The notes: generated from the letters alone by a model not told the origin. 64,000 nucleotides of DNA from DYJE01 sp041660385 (GCA_041660385.1 JBAZWJ010000006.1:1-64000); one strand, 5' to 3'; shown: positions 40,624 to 49,690, numbered from the stretch's first letter. Translations and numbers: made by a program.

Positions 40624-41556
40624 GTGACTCATCCCAGCATCACCCAACTCAGCGATCATGTGTATTTCATCGAAGCGCCGATGAATGGCCGGTTCCCTTT
40701 CTGTAACAGCTTTGTTTTCACGGGCCATGAAAACATCCTCATTGACGCAGGGATCGGCGAAGACCTGATGAAGGATCTGGATGACATTTTCAGCATCGAT
40801 ACCCTGGTGATTTCCCACTCCCACCCGGATCATATGCGAAGCTGGAGCACCTTCGAAAACAAACGGTTTCTTCTGCCCCAGGAAACCCCCGATTCAGTGA
40901 TGGATCTTGAGCAGCTGGGTATCCGTTACACCGGATCGGTGGAAACAGGCCGCCACTGGGTTAAAACCATAGGAATTCCATTGGGTATCAAGCCCTTCAG
41001 ACAGCCCGACGGCCGTTTCAAAAACGGGGATATTCTGGATACAGGTGGTGCCCGGATTCAGGCCATCCATGCGCCCGGCCACCTTGACGACCATTATTGT
41101 TTCTTCGATCATGTTTCTGGAACCCTGATTACCACAGATATCGACTTCACATCCTTCGGCCCCTGGTATGGAAACCCCGAAGGCCGGATCAAACCTTTCA
41201 AGGACAGCATCAGAAAGGTGATGACTTTCCCTTATAAAACGGTTTGTTCATCCCATAAGCCTCCCATGGATGGAGACTCAACTGACCGATTCATGGCTTT
41301 CCTCGCCTGCTTCGACCGGCAGAAAGAAGATGTGTTCAATGCCCTTGGATCCGGAAAAACCCTTGAAGAACTTGCGATATCCTCTCCATTTTACAGCAAC
41401 AAGTTCATGGAACTCAAAATCCAGAACGCCTTCGAAACTCAGATGAGTCGGGAAAATTTGGGGATTCTCGTGGATGAAGGTCGGGTGGTTCTGGAAGACG
41501 GGAGATATGTGCCGGTTATTGAAAAATCGGCTTTAGTTGGGAATTGGACGCGTTGA
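40624..41556 (+). CDS. Metallo-beta-lactamase-fold hydrolase
   Basis: 310 residues starting at GTG 40624, immediately after the regulator's stop codon, so translational coupling is likely. The dinuclear metal motif is SHSHPDHMRS, with further ligands in APGHLDDH and TTDIDFTSFG (Asp) and a C-terminal His in SSHKPPM. The N-terminus has EAPMNGRFPFCNSFVF. After the metal core there is a helical C-terminal region (about 215-310). The family hydrolyses thioesters, lactones, phosphodiesters and others; the substrate cannot be told. Being the third gene of a two-component operon suggests a link to the signal that the kinase senses. Confidence 0.85.
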   Translation: MTHPSITQLSDHVYFIEAPMNGRFPFCNSFVFTGHENILIDAGIGEDLMKDLDDIFSIDTLVISHSHPDHMRSWSTFENKRFLLPQETPDSVMDLEQLGIRYTGSVETGRHWVKTIGIPLGIKPFRQPDGRFKNGDILDTGGARIQAIHAPGHLDDHYCFFDHVSGTLITTDIDFTSFGPWYGNPEGRIKPFKDSIRKVMTFPYKTVCSSHKPPMDGDSTDRFMAFLACFDRQKEDVFNALGSGKTLEELAISSPFYSNKFMELKIQNAFETQMSRENLGILVDEGRVVLEDGRYVPVIEKSALVGNWTR

Positions 41557-41577
41557 GCAGAATAATTGCTGGATTCG

Positions 41578-41863
41578 ATTGTAGGGGCAGGTTCCAAACC
41601 ATAGCCGCCAGGCTAAGGCTTTAAATGATACAATCCGCATCGAATCCCAACGGGATTCCGTATCATAGCCCAGGGTTGCGGCAACGCCGCTACCCTGGGA
41701 TCACCGACGAATTCCCCCAACCCCAACGGGGTTGCGTCCGAACATTGGCGATTCGTGGGAATGTTACGCAACCCCGTTGGGGTTGAAAATCATAATCAGC
41801 AATGTCCCAGGGTAGCGGCTTTCGCCGCAACCCTAGGCTTTATGCCGCAGCCCCGTTGGGGCA
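41578..41863. repeat. Cluster of palindromic repeats (CCCAGGGT / CAACCCCGTTGGGG types)
   Basis: CCCAGGGTTGCGGC and GCCGCTACCCTGGG form one hairpin (about 41668-41700). CCCAGGGTAGCGGC/GCCGCAACCC forms another (about 41810-41838). GCAACCCCGTTGGGGTTG-like palindromes lie at about 41645, 41715, 41766 and 41846. A partial R2 unit is at 41578. There is no gene here. Confidence 0.8.
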
Positions 41864-41912
41864 AAAAAAACTGAAACAGCAAAACCCATTTGCCCGAATA
41901 AGGATAATTAAG

Positions 41913-42296
41913 ATGACAATAAAAACCATCACCACAACCAAAGCACCAGCCGCTATTGGCCCCTATTCCCAGGCTGTACGAACTGGAAACCTCTTATTCA
42001 TTTCCGGCCAAATACCCATTGACCCCGAAAAAGGTATTCTTGTGGAAGGAACCATAAAAGAACAGACCCATCAAGTCATGCGAAATATCCGGGCCATCTG
42101 CGAAGAAGCCGGAGCAAGCCTGGGCAGTGTGGTCAAAACCACCATTTACCTCACGAATCTGACCCAGTTCAAAGACGTCAATGAAGCATACGCCGAATAT
42201 TTCCCAGAGCACCCACCGGCTCGGGCCACCGTCGGTGTGGCCAGTCTGCCACTCAACGCCCATATTGAAATCGATGCCATTGTCAGTTTAAGCTGA
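41913..42296 (+). CDS. ridA: RidA family reactive-imine deaminase
   Basis: 127 residues from ATG 41913 (MTIKTITTTKAPAAIGPYSQ), with AAGGATAATTAAG upstream; the longer frame reads through repeats. It hydrolyses toxic 2-aminoacrylate-type imines released by PLP enzymes. Conserved motifs are APAAIGPYSQAV, GNLLFISGQIPIDP, TYLTNLTQF-like KTTIYLTNL, and the catalytic Arg in PPARATVGVASLPLNAHIEIDAI. The length is normal. Confidence 0.95.
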   Translation: MTIKTITTTKAPAAIGPYSQAVRTGNLLFISGQIPIDPEKGILVEGTIKEQTHQVMRNIRAICEEAGASLGSVVKTTIYLTNLTQFKDVNEAYAEYFPEHPPARATVGVASLPLNAHIEIDAIVSLS

Positions 42297-42568
42297 TTGC
42301 CACCAACTCTCTTTTGTTCATGTGCCCCACCAGTTTTTAGTTACCTTTATATTCAATAATTTATAGATTTTTTCTAATATTTTATTCATTAAATTGCCAT
42401 TCTGTTTAGCTATTTAGTCACCATTTCAATATTAAAAACATCGTTCAATAGGGCATTTTTGAAAAAGTTAATTGACACATATGGCTCATTGTGAAACAAG
42501 TTGACTTACAAATTAATCACATATAATCATCATTAATCCATGAATCTAAGTAATAAGGAGCCTTAAAC
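42297..42568 (+). promoter_or_regulatory. AT-rich region with candidate promoter for the ComEA-like gene
   Basis: TTGACT (42501-42506) and TATAAT (42522-42527), spaced 15 bp, lie 41 bp before the start codon. A second TTGACA lies at about 42473. Otherwise no feature was seen. Confidence 0.4.
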
Positions 42569-42895
42569 ATGAAACAGCAGATCCATCTTAAACGCCTTTT
42601 TGTTACCGCCGTTCTCTTAACCTTAATTCTGAGCATCCCCTTCTCCTTGACAGCAGCCCCGACTGCGGCAGGCGCAAAAGCCGCAACAAAAACATCATCC
42701 CAACTTATCAACATCAATACGGCTGATATTGCACAACTTTCCTCCCTACCCGGAATCGGACCTTCCATTGCCGAGCGAATCGTAAAATACAGAAAAGAAT
42801 CCGGAGCATTCAAGACTCCCCAGGACTTGGGAAAGGTCAAAGGCATTGGTGAAAAGAAACTGGCGAAAGTTCTTAATAAGATAACTGTCAAGTAA
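42569..42895 (+). CDS. Exported ComEA-like helix-hairpin-helix protein
   Basis: 108 residues: a signal peptide (about 1-30, cleaved near SLTAAPTAA), an Ala-rich spacer, then a double helix-hairpin-helix (INTADIAQLSSLPGIGPSIAERIVKYRKESGAF, then DLGKVKGIGEKKLAKVLNKI). The fold binds DNA non-specifically. ComEA proteins pull DNA into the periplasm during transformation, but many such short proteins lack competence partners. No other competence gene is nearby. The ribosome site AAGGAG is well placed. Confidence 0.9.
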   Translation: MKQQIHLKRLFVTAVLLTLILSIPFSLTAAPTAAGAKAATKTSSQLININTADIAQLSSLPGIGPSIAERIVKYRKESGAFKTPQDLGKVKGIGEKKLAKVLNKITVK

Positions 42896-43636
42896 CAGCA
42901 GAAACCATCCGCATGGGGCATGACACGCCGTGCCCCATGCCAAAAGCCACCCCATTCGCTCGTTCCGAGGTTTCACTCTGGCAAAATCCGATAGATTTAT
43001 GCACTGCATATTTGCCCGTCTCGCGTAGTCATCAGGCGGGTTTGGAACCCGCCCCTACAGGTTGAGTAACATCTTGATTACGCATACCCAATGACACAAT
43101 CCTTCATTCAATCATCTTTTTTGAAAACCAAAAATTAAAACGGCACAGCCAACTGCATCGCACAGCAGCCCTCGTTCCGGGAATTCTCCCTGACTTTACC
43201 AGATAAATCTGCATGGCGAAAAAAACTTGACGACCTCAAAAGTAGACAACCTTTGAATCTCAATGCTCTCGAACAATGATTCAGAGTTTGAGAAACGAGT
43301 AGGTCGGGTAGAGGTACGAAACCCGACGGGTGCTGGCCATTGAGAACTCAGCATGGATTTATTCACAGATGGTACATTCAATAAAATAAACGTCCAATTA
43401 TTTTAAGGATCGGGTCATTTGTCGGGTTTCGTTCCTCTACCCGACCTACGAGGGTCTGACGCATTCTTGCTATGAATAAATCTATCGGGTAAAGTCAGGG
43501 ATTCTCCCTGGAACGAGGAACCAGCAACGCAGAGACCATTAAAATGATATGCGATTACCCTATTTACCCCCAGAAATCCCGTTGACAATGAGTGCTTGTA
43601 TCCATACATTGGACTTCATCAAGAAAAGGGATAACC
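42896..43636. mobile_element. Repeat-rich region with MITE-like insertion in an R5 element
   Basis: An R2 copy lies at 43030-43058. An R5 element starts at 43108 and is split at 43192. The insert (about 43190-43500) has terminal inverted repeats, TCCCTGACTTTACCAGATAAA on the left and the complement TCCCTGACTTTACCCGATAG on the right. The other R5 arm (GGATTCTCCCTGGAACGAGG) follows. Inside the insert is an inverted R3 pair (GTAGGTCGGGTAGAGG at 43300 and its partner at 43419-43450). About 310 bp with no coding capacity: a miniature inverted-repeat element. Confidence 0.65.
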
Positions 43637-44311
43637 ATGAACAATCACACCATCATCCGCTTAGAAAACATCGGCTTCGTTTATCCGGAAGGCACAGCTC
43701 TTTTCAAAAATGTAAACTGCAATCTGATGGAGGGAGGTTTCTATGTGGTGCGCGGCCCGTCGGGCAGCGGGAAATCCACACTGCTCAGGTTAATGAACAG
43801 GCTTGAAAATCCATCCCAGGGTGAAATATATTTTCAGGATAGAAGTTTTTCATCCGTACCGGTTCACGAACTAAGACGCCAGATTCTGTACATTCAGCAG
43901 ACACCTGTGGTCACAGACGGATCGGTAAAAGGCAACCTTCTCTTACCCTTTTCATTCAAGAACAACAAAGACCTTGCCCTGCCTGACGACGATCAGTTGA
44001 AAAAAATGCTCGATGATTTCAGTCTTGATCAGGTTTCCCTCGAAAAACAAGCCCGAAACCTTTCCGTGGGACAGCAGCAGCGACTTTGCCTGATTCGAGG
44101 TCTTCTCCTTTCGCCATCGGTGATTCTGTTTGATGAGCCCACAAGTGCTCTGGATGACGAAAGCAGCCGGATCGTGGAACTCATGGCCGAAACGCTCTGC
44201 CACGAAAAAGGGAAAACCATCATCATGGTCAGTCACCGGGAGTTTGTCCCACGGCTTGTCAAACCCATTATCATAGACGTCAGGGAGGGCGGGATCCGTA
44301 TCCTGCCGTAA
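43637..44311 (+). CDS. fetA: FetA/YbbL-type ABC transporter ATPase
   Basis: 224 residues from ATG 43637 (MNNHTIIRLENIGFVYPEGT), preceded by AAAGGGAT. Walker A GPSGSGKST, Q loop YIQQTPVV, signature LSVGQQQRLCLIRG, Walker B VILFDEPTSALDD and the H loop VSHR are all present. The next gene is a UPF0014/FetB permease four bases away. FetAB of E. coli exports iron and protects against peroxide; the same function is inferred here. Confidence 0.9.
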   Translation: MNNHTIIRLENIGFVYPEGTALFKNVNCNLMEGGFYVVRGPSGSGKSTLLRLMNRLENPSQGEIYFQDRSFSSVPVHELRRQILYIQQTPVVTDGSVKGNLLLPFSFKNNKDLALPDDDQLKKMLDDFSLDQVSLEKQARNLSVGQQQRLCLIRGLLLSPSVILFDEPTSALDDESSRIVELMAETLCHEKGKTIIMVSHREFVPRLVKPIIIDVREGGIRILP

Positions 44312-44314
44312 AAC

Positions 44315-45103
44315 ATGGAACAGCACATCGCAGATATCGGCCCACTACAACTGGCTTACGGCCTCATTTTCATTCTGGTTTCAGGCTTGGCATCCATGGC
44401 TTTTTCATTGAAACTGGAAAAAGATCTCCTGATTGGAACAGTGAGAACGTTCGTTCAGCTTTTCATCATGGGATATGTCCTTCGAATCGTTTTTGCAATG
44501 TCCAACATGATGGTTGTGATTGGTGTTTTCGCTTTCATGATCTTTTTCGCCGCATGGACCATCCATGGCCGCGTGAAAGACAGGCAGATCCGCTTTTTCA
44601 TGCCTGTTTTCCTGTCCATGATTTTCAGCTATTTTCTTGTATCATATATCGTCACGGCTGTGGTCGTGAACGTAAAACCCTGGTGGGAGCCCCGCTACTT
44701 CATTCCCCTTGGTGGTATGGTCATCGGGAATTCCATGAACGCCATCGCCATATCCCTGGAACGTCTTATTCGCGAACTTAAAAGCAGACGGGCCGAAATC
44801 GAAATGAAGCTCTGTCTTGGAGCCTCAAGCCGGGAGGCATCACAGGAGATTCTGAAAAACGCGATGCAGGCCGGAATGATCCCGTCCATCAACAGTATGA
44901 TGGCTGTTGGCATGGTGTTCATCCCCGGAATGATGACCGGCCAGATCCTCGCCGGTTCTGATCCGCTCACCGCCATCAAGTATCAGATCGTGGTCATGGT
45001 CATGCTCAGCGGCTCCACAGCTCTTGGCACTCTTTTAACCGTTCTTCTGGTGAGGAAACGCTGTTTCAACAAAGATGAGCAGCTTGTGCTCAGGCCGGAT
45101 TGA
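44315..45103 (+). CDS. fetB: FetB/YbbM-type ABC permease (UPF0014), putative iron exporter
   Basis: 262 residues with about seven membrane helices. Family motifs: KDLLIGTVRTFVQLFIMGYVL, IHGRV, WWEPRYFIPLGGMVIGNSMNAIAISLERL, EIEMKLCLGASSREA and SMMAVGMVFIPGMMTGQILAGSDPLTAIKYQIVVM. The second last block is the coupling-helix segment. It forms the membrane part of the exporter with fetA. The 3' end overlaps the opposite-strand bpt gene by 14 bp. Confidence 0.9.
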   Translation: MEQHIADIGPLQLAYGLIFILVSGLASMAFSLKLEKDLLIGTVRTFVQLFIMGYVLRIVFAMSNMMVVIGVFAFMIFFAAWTIHGRVKDRQIRFFMPVFLSMIFSYFLVSYIVTAVVVNVKPWWEPRYFIPLGGMVIGNSMNAIAISLERLIRELKSRRAEIEMKLCLGASSREASQEILKNAMQAGMIPSINSMMAVGMVFIPGMMTGQILAGSDPLTAIKYQIVVMVMLSGSTALGTLLTVLLVRKRCFNKDEQLVLRPD

Positions 45104-45794
45104 CGCTTTGAACACTCCAGGTTTCCGTTTTCCAGTCAAAGGTTTCACAAGGATGAAAACGGTATTTGTAGGCCATCTTCGGACATTCGGCGATATAATA
45201 TCCCAGATAGTAATAGGACAGACCCAGCGACTTTGCAAAATCGATTTCACGGATGATGCTGTAAGTTCCAAAACTATAACGGCTGAACGATGTATCGAAG
45301 ACAAAATACACACTGCTCAAACCACGGGATGAATGATCAAGAAAACCCACGGCAGCAAGTGTCTCGTCCACATGATATTCCGATTGTAAAGAAGGACAGG
45401 ACTCCGTATAGAAGCTTGAAATAAATTCCGGGGGATCGCTGATGTCTTTTTCAAAGCGCCTGGAATGATCCCGGTATATCTCGTAAATCCGCCGGGAATA
45501 ATTCAAAGGCCCGAACGACTCACGGATGTCCATATTTTTCCGGACCAGCCGTTTCTGACTTCGCGTCATGGTATAATCATGGACAAGCACCCGAAGCGGA
45601 ACGCATTTCCGGCAAGCGGGGCAGACCGGTCTGAAATAGTATAATCCGAATTTTCTCCATCCCCTGGATAAAAACCATTCCAGTTCAGTATGATCCAGAC
45701 CTCTGGCAAAAAAATACTCGAATTTCCACGTTTCACCGGGGAGATAATGGCAGGGAGAAAGGGGGCTTGTCTTGATATCCTGAAGCAGAATCAT
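45090..45794 (-). CDS. bpt: Aspartate/glutamate leucyltransferase Bpt (N-end rule)
   Basis: 234 residues of the bacterial Ate1-like transferase family, which moves leucine from Leu-tRNA to proteins with N-terminal Asp or Glu, marking them for ClpS/ClpAP. The N-terminal Cys motif (VCPACRKCVPLRV, plus SPCHYLPG upstream) and the GNAT-like core (YEIYRDHSRRF, SVYFVFD, YSFGTYSIIREIDFAKSLGLSYYYLGYYIAECPKMAYKYRF) are conserved. Length is normal. It overlaps fetB by 14 bp tail to tail. Confidence 0.92.
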   Translation of the reverse strand: MILLQDIKTSPLSPCHYLPGETWKFEYFFARGLDHTELEWFLSRGWRKFGLYYFRPVCPACRKCVPLRVLVHDYTMTRSQKRLVRKNMDIRESFGPLNYSRRIYEIYRDHSRRFEKDISDPPEFISSFYTESCPSLQSEYHVDETLAAVGFLDHSSRGLSSVYFVFDTSFSRYSFGTYSIIREIDFAKSLGLSYYYLGYYIAECPKMAYKYRFHPCETFDWKTETWSVQSVNPA

Positions 45795-45845
45795 GAATTG
45801 ACTGTGCCGTTAAAATTGATTAGCTGGTAAAAAAGCGAAGGATGG

Positions 45846-45944
45846 CTATGGAAAAAGGGAGAAACTCCTTGCAATAATGATGGCAAGAAGTAGCCCCCCT
45901 GTTATGGCAACAAAAACAAGCTGATCGGAACTGAATTTTTTCAC
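45846..45944 (-). CDS. Possible 32-residue membrane peptide after lysC
   Basis: GTG 45944 opens a frame reading MKKFSSDQLVFVAITGGLLL and ending ARSFSLFP, one membrane helix with a basic N-terminus and an aromatic end. It lies 12 bp after lysC on the same strand. The ribosome site is weak (ACCGGC), so it may be chance. Confidence 0.3.
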   Translation of the reverse strand: MKKFSSDQLVFVAITGGLLLAIIIARSFSLFP

Positions 45945-45956
45945 AGTCGATGCCGG

Positions 45957-47174
45957 TTATATCTTATCAAGATTAAAAGCCTGATGAAGCACCCGTACCG
46001 CAAGCTCTGCATAACGATCATCAATCACACAGGAAATACGGATTTCAGATGTGCTGATCAGGCGGATGTTGATGTTCTCGGCTGCCAGGGTTGAAAACAT
46101 GGTGGCGGCAACGCCCGCATGGTTTTTCATACCCACACCGATCACGGATACTTTGGCGATGTCGTCGGCCATAAGAACTTCTTCGGCTCCGATTTCCTTG
46201 GCCACTTTCTCGGCAATGAGGGTGGCTTGTTTTGCATCGGTTTTGTTTACGGTAAAGGTCAAGTCAGTCTGCCCGGCAGCACGGGTATTCTGGATGATCA
46301 TGTCCACCTGGATGCCTGCTTCGGCAAGGGGAACAAACACTTTGGAGGCGATTCCCGGCTGGTCAGGCACTTTCTTGAGTGTCAGCCGTGCTTCATTCTT
46401 ATCAAGAGTGATACCGGATACCACCAGTTTTTCCATACCGGAATCTTCACCAACAACCATTGTGCCTTCCTCCTCGTTAAATGATGATCTCACATGAATC
46501 GGTACATTGTATTTTTTCGCAAAACCCACAGAACGGATCTGAAGAACCTTGGCTCCAAGACTGGCCATCTCAAGCATTTCATCGTAGGAAATCTGCTTGA
46601 GTTTTCTGGCTTTATCACAGATACGCGGGTCAGTGGTGTAGACTCCGTCCACATCCGTATAGATTTCACAGGAATCCGCTTTTACGGCAGCTGCGATGGC
46701 CACAGCCGATGTGTCCGAACCACCTCTTCCCAGGGTGGTGATGTTGCCATCAGGGTCAATTCCCTGGAAACCGGCTATAACAACAATTTTCTTTTCAGCC
46801 AGCATCGTTTTAATACGTTCTGCACCAATGCTCATAATTCTGGCTTTGGTGGACATGCTGTCCGTAATGATGTCCGCCTGGAAACCCAGAAGCGACGCAG
46901 CCGGATATCCCATGTCATGAAGGGTCATGGCCATCAGGGCGATGGTGGTCTGTTCGCCGGTGGACATGAGAACGTCAAGCTCTCTCTTGTCAGGCATTTT
47001 GCTCGCTTGATGGGCCATGGCGATAAGGCCATCTGTCACGCCGGACATGGCCGAAAGAACAACCACCACGTCATGTCCCTGATCGTAGGTTTTTACGATG
47101 CGTTTGGCGACGTTTCGAATCCGTTCGATGTCACCGACCGACGTGCCGCCGTATTTTTGAACGATAAGTGCCAT
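45957..47174 (-). CDS. lysC: Aspartate kinase
   Basis: 405 residues, with the kinase domain (MALIVQKYGGTSVGDIERI, TIALMAMTL, GRGGSDTSAVAIAAAVKADSCEIYTDVDGVYTTDPRI) and two ACT domains at the C-terminus (VPDQPGIASKVFVPLAEAGIQVDMIIQN and VGVGMKNHAGVAATMFSTLAAENINIRLIS-type). It phosphorylates aspartate for lysine, threonine and methionine synthesis, and the ACT domains imply feedback control by lysine and/or threonine. GGGAGATAG precedes the ATG. The tsaE and nnrD genes upstream are common partners in deltaproteobacteria. Confidence 0.97.
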   Translation of the reverse strand: MALIVQKYGGTSVGDIERIRNVAKRIVKTYDQGHDVVVVLSAMSGVTDGLIAMAHQASKMPDKRELDVLMSTGEQTTIALMAMTLHDMGYPAASLLGFQADIITDSMSTKARIMSIGAERIKTMLAEKKIVVIAGFQGIDPDGNITTLGRGGSDTSAVAIAAAVKADSCEIYTDVDGVYTTDPRICDKARKLKQISYDEMLEMASLGAKVLQIRSVGFAKKYNVPIHVRSSFNEEEGTMVVGEDSGMEKLVVSGITLDKNEARLTLKKVPDQPGIASKVFVPLAEAGIQVDMIIQNTRAAGQTDLTFTVNKTDAKQATLIAEKVAKEIGAEEVLMADDIAKVSVIGVGMKNHAGVAATMFSTLAAENINIRLISTSEIRISCVIDDRYAELAVRVLHQAFNLDKI

Positions 47175-47339
47175 GCTATCTCCCTGTCAAAACGTAAAAT
47201 ATAACGTCATTTAATAATATCAGATGATTAAGATAAGAAATCTACGTTTCCCGCTCAGATACTCATTAAGCTTTTTTGCATTCCCGCTTTTCAGTCTATT
47301 GAACCGTATACCCTTGCGTAGATTAATTTGGTTTTCCTA

Positions 47340-47801
47340 TCAGATTTGAAAATTCAAGTCCATATCAGAAATGGTCAAGGTAAAATTTCTTGAATCATCC
47401 GCCAACACATCGATATGGATACTGATCCTGGGTTCCATGAACCCTTGGGGCAGCCTGTCCGGCCACTCCACAACGATCACACCTTTTCCGTCCATCATCT
47501 CTTCTATGCCGAGATCAAAAATTTCGGAGCTGTCAGCGATTCGGTAGAGATCCATATGGTAAAGAGCCAATCGTCCGGGGTATTCGTTGATAATGGTATA
47601 GGTGGGGCTTGTGACATAATAGGTTTCAGGAACATCCAACCCCCGTGCAAGTCCCTGGACAAAGGCTGTTTTACCACTACCCAGTTCGCCGGTAAGAAAA
47701 AGAACGGCCCCTGGTTCAAGCGCATGGCCCAACCGTTTACCCAGGTCATGGGTTTCTTCCGGACTATGCGTTGTGATGTTTTTTGTTTCGATGGTTTTCA
47801 T
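47340..47801 (-). CDS. tsaE: tRNA threonylcarbamoyladenosine synthesis ATPase TsaE
   Basis: 153 residues. Walker A GELGSGKT (about 39-46), then VQGLARGL, TSPTYTIINEY, the LYHMDLYRIAD segment and VIVVEWPDRLP are the family blocks. TsaE works with TsaB and TsaD to make t6A37 in tRNAs that read ANN codons. It starts 18 bp after nnrD and lies upstream of lysC. Confidence 0.96.
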   Translation of the reverse strand: MKTIETKNITTHSPEETHDLGKRLGHALEPGAVLFLTGELGSGKTAFVQGLARGLDVPETYYVTSPTYTIINEYPGRLALYHMDLYRIADSSEIFDLGIEEMMDGKGVIVVEWPDRLPQGFMEPRISIHIDVLADDSRNFTLTISDMDLNFQI

Positions 47802-47819
47802 GTTTTGTATCTGTTTTCA

Positions 47820-49415
47820 TTATAAATCATGTGAAATAAACGACAACTGTTCGAGGTTCCCTGCTGCTGTTTTGCCTGTCATGCGGGGCAGCGATTTCAC
47901 CAGATCAGACGCCAGAATCCCAACCGGCCCAACTTCGTCAGCCAAGATGTCAGCCGCTGCACCGTGAAGATAAACCGCCATATGGATCGCTTCTTTCACA
48001 GCGTAACCCTGGGTCACAAGCCCTGCAATCATCCCGGCCAGAACATCACCTGATCCGCCGCTTGCAAGACAGGGGTTGCCCGTGGGATTGATGAAAATCT
48101 GTCCATCCGGATGTGCTATCACGGTCCGTGCACCTTTCAGTACCACATGCACCCTGTATTTGACAGCGAATGATTCAGCGGCAGCGATCCTGTCAGCCTG
48201 GATGTCATCAACGGATTTCCCTGAAAGACGCGCCATTTCCCTGGGATGGGGTGTGACAATCACGTCCTTCTTTGCTTCCCGAAGAAGCGACGCCTGTCCT
48301 TCAAGGCTGTTCAAGGCATCTGCATCAAGCACCATGGGAACCTGGGCGCCCTTGATAACGGTTTGAACCGCCTGTACCGTCTGAACTTCCATACCAAGAC
48401 CTGGCCCCATGGCAAGACACTGCTTTCCCTGAAGAGTTTTCAGGATATCAGACGGAGAATCCTTGGATAATGATCCGTCCTTGATATCGGGCAGAGTCAT
48501 GGTCATGGTCTCTTTAACCAGGGTTTCCACCACAGGGTTCAGGCTCTGTGGGACAGCCAGTGTCACAAGCCCGGCCCCGATCCGCATGGCCGCTTCGGCG
48601 CAGAGCGCCCCTGCCCCTGATTTTCCTCTGGAACCTGCAACCACAAGCAGATGGCCTGTGCTGCCTTTATGACTTTCAGATTTTCTTTGTCTGTATAAAG
48701 AGCTGATGTAATCCGGAGTTAAAAGCTGACAGGAAACAAGCGCCTCTTTTGCCATATGGGGTGGAATGCCGATGTCCACCACGCCAATTCTGCCTGCAAA
48801 ATCAGCACCCGGGTATTGAACAAGACCTGTTTTCGCATATCCGAACGTGGCCGTAGCCACCGCCTTGACGCACACACCCAGAGGCTGCCCCGTATCCGGG
48901 TGAAGGCCGGAGGGGATATCAACGGCAAACACAGGCTTTCCAAAATCGTTGATCAGTTCGATCACCGTTCTGTAAAACCCCGTGACCTCCGTATTCAGAC
49001 CTGTCCCGAAAATGGCGTCAATCCAGATATCCCGTAATCCCATGGCTGTTTTATGCACCAGAAGATCTTTCTGATCTTTCACCTCATATATCGGAACAGC
49101 GAGCCGGGCCATCAGTTCCAGATGGTTGCAGGCATCACCCTTAACTTCATCCAGAGCACAAAGCAGATAGACTGCCACCGGAATGTTCCGGCAGGCAAGA
49201 TACCGGGCCATGACAAACCCGTCTCCACCGTTATTCCCTTTGCCGCAGACCACCCCGATTTTCCGGTTTTCAAGGTCAAGAGCATCAAACGTTGAAAGAA
49301 AAAACCTCACCGCACCGCGCCCGGCGTTCTCCATAAGCACAAAACCGGGAATGCCGAAGTCTTCAATGGTTTTTTTGTCCATCCTCTGCATCTGAAATGC
49401 GCTGGTAAGATACAT
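47820..49415 (-). CDS. nnrD: Bifunctional NAD(P)HX epimerase/dehydratase
   Basis: 531 residues. The N-terminal YjeF_N epimerase domain (about 1-215) carries ENAGRGAV, CGKGNNGGDGFVMARYL and AVDIPSGLHPDTG. The C-terminal ADP-dependent dehydratase (about 235-510) carries VVAGSRGKSGAGALCAEAA, LDADALNSL, VTPHPREMARL, LKGARTVIAHPDG and LASGGSGDVLAGMIAGLVTQG. It repairs hydrated NADH and NADPH. The start has GGAGCAACG upstream. The upstream neighbour should normally be acpS/pdxJ, but here about 3 kb of accessory genes intervene. Confidence 0.96.
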   Translation of the reverse strand: MYLTSAFQMQRMDKKTIEDFGIPGFVLMENAGRGAVRFFLSTFDALDLENRKIGVVCGKGNNGGDGFVMARYLACRNIPVAVYLLCALDEVKGDACNHLELMARLAVPIYEVKDQKDLLVHKTAMGLRDIWIDAIFGTGLNTEVTGFYRTVIELINDFGKPVFAVDIPSGLHPDTGQPLGVCVKAVATATFGYAKTGLVQYPGADFAGRIGVVDIGIPPHMAKEALVSCQLLTPDYISSLYRQRKSESHKGSTGHLLVVAGSRGKSGAGALCAEAAMRIGAGLVTLAVPQSLNPVVETLVKETMTMTLPDIKDGSLSKDSPSDILKTLQGKQCLAMGPGLGMEVQTVQAVQTVIKGAQVPMVLDADALNSLEGQASLLREAKKDVIVTPHPREMARLSGKSVDDIQADRIAAAESFAVKYRVHVVLKGARTVIAHPDGQIFINPTGNPCLASGGSGDVLAGMIAGLVTQGYAVKEAIHMAVYLHGAAADILADEVGPVGILASDLVKSLPRMTGKTAAGNLEQLSFISHDL

Positions 49416-49690
49416 GGCGTTGCTCCGTTGGTTTGGTTTTAATGTTTAATGATCATGGGTATAGATGATACATGTTATGTTAAACAATGAATTATGAAAT
49501 GGTGGAATAATTAATGTTTAATGATTTTACATCTCAACCTTGAGTATCTGCTCAATCCTTTTCGATCCAGCGGAGTTTTTTTTTGAACGTCCAACATCCA
49601 ACGTCCAACGTCGAACGTCCAATTAAGGATTAGGGCATTTTGATTATTGGAAACAGCGACCCGAACACAATATTCTTTGGTTCTGCTTCT
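49416..49690. repeat. AT-rich spacer with tandem CGTCCAACAT-type repeat
   Basis: GAACGTCCAACATCCAACGT and further units at 49585-49623. It marks the left edge of the accessory block. No gene. Confidence 0.7.

Noticed and set aside
43196..43609. Two minus-strand frames of 61 and 64 codons before fetA
   Set aside because: Both lie inside the R3/MITE-like repeat sequence and have no coding signals.
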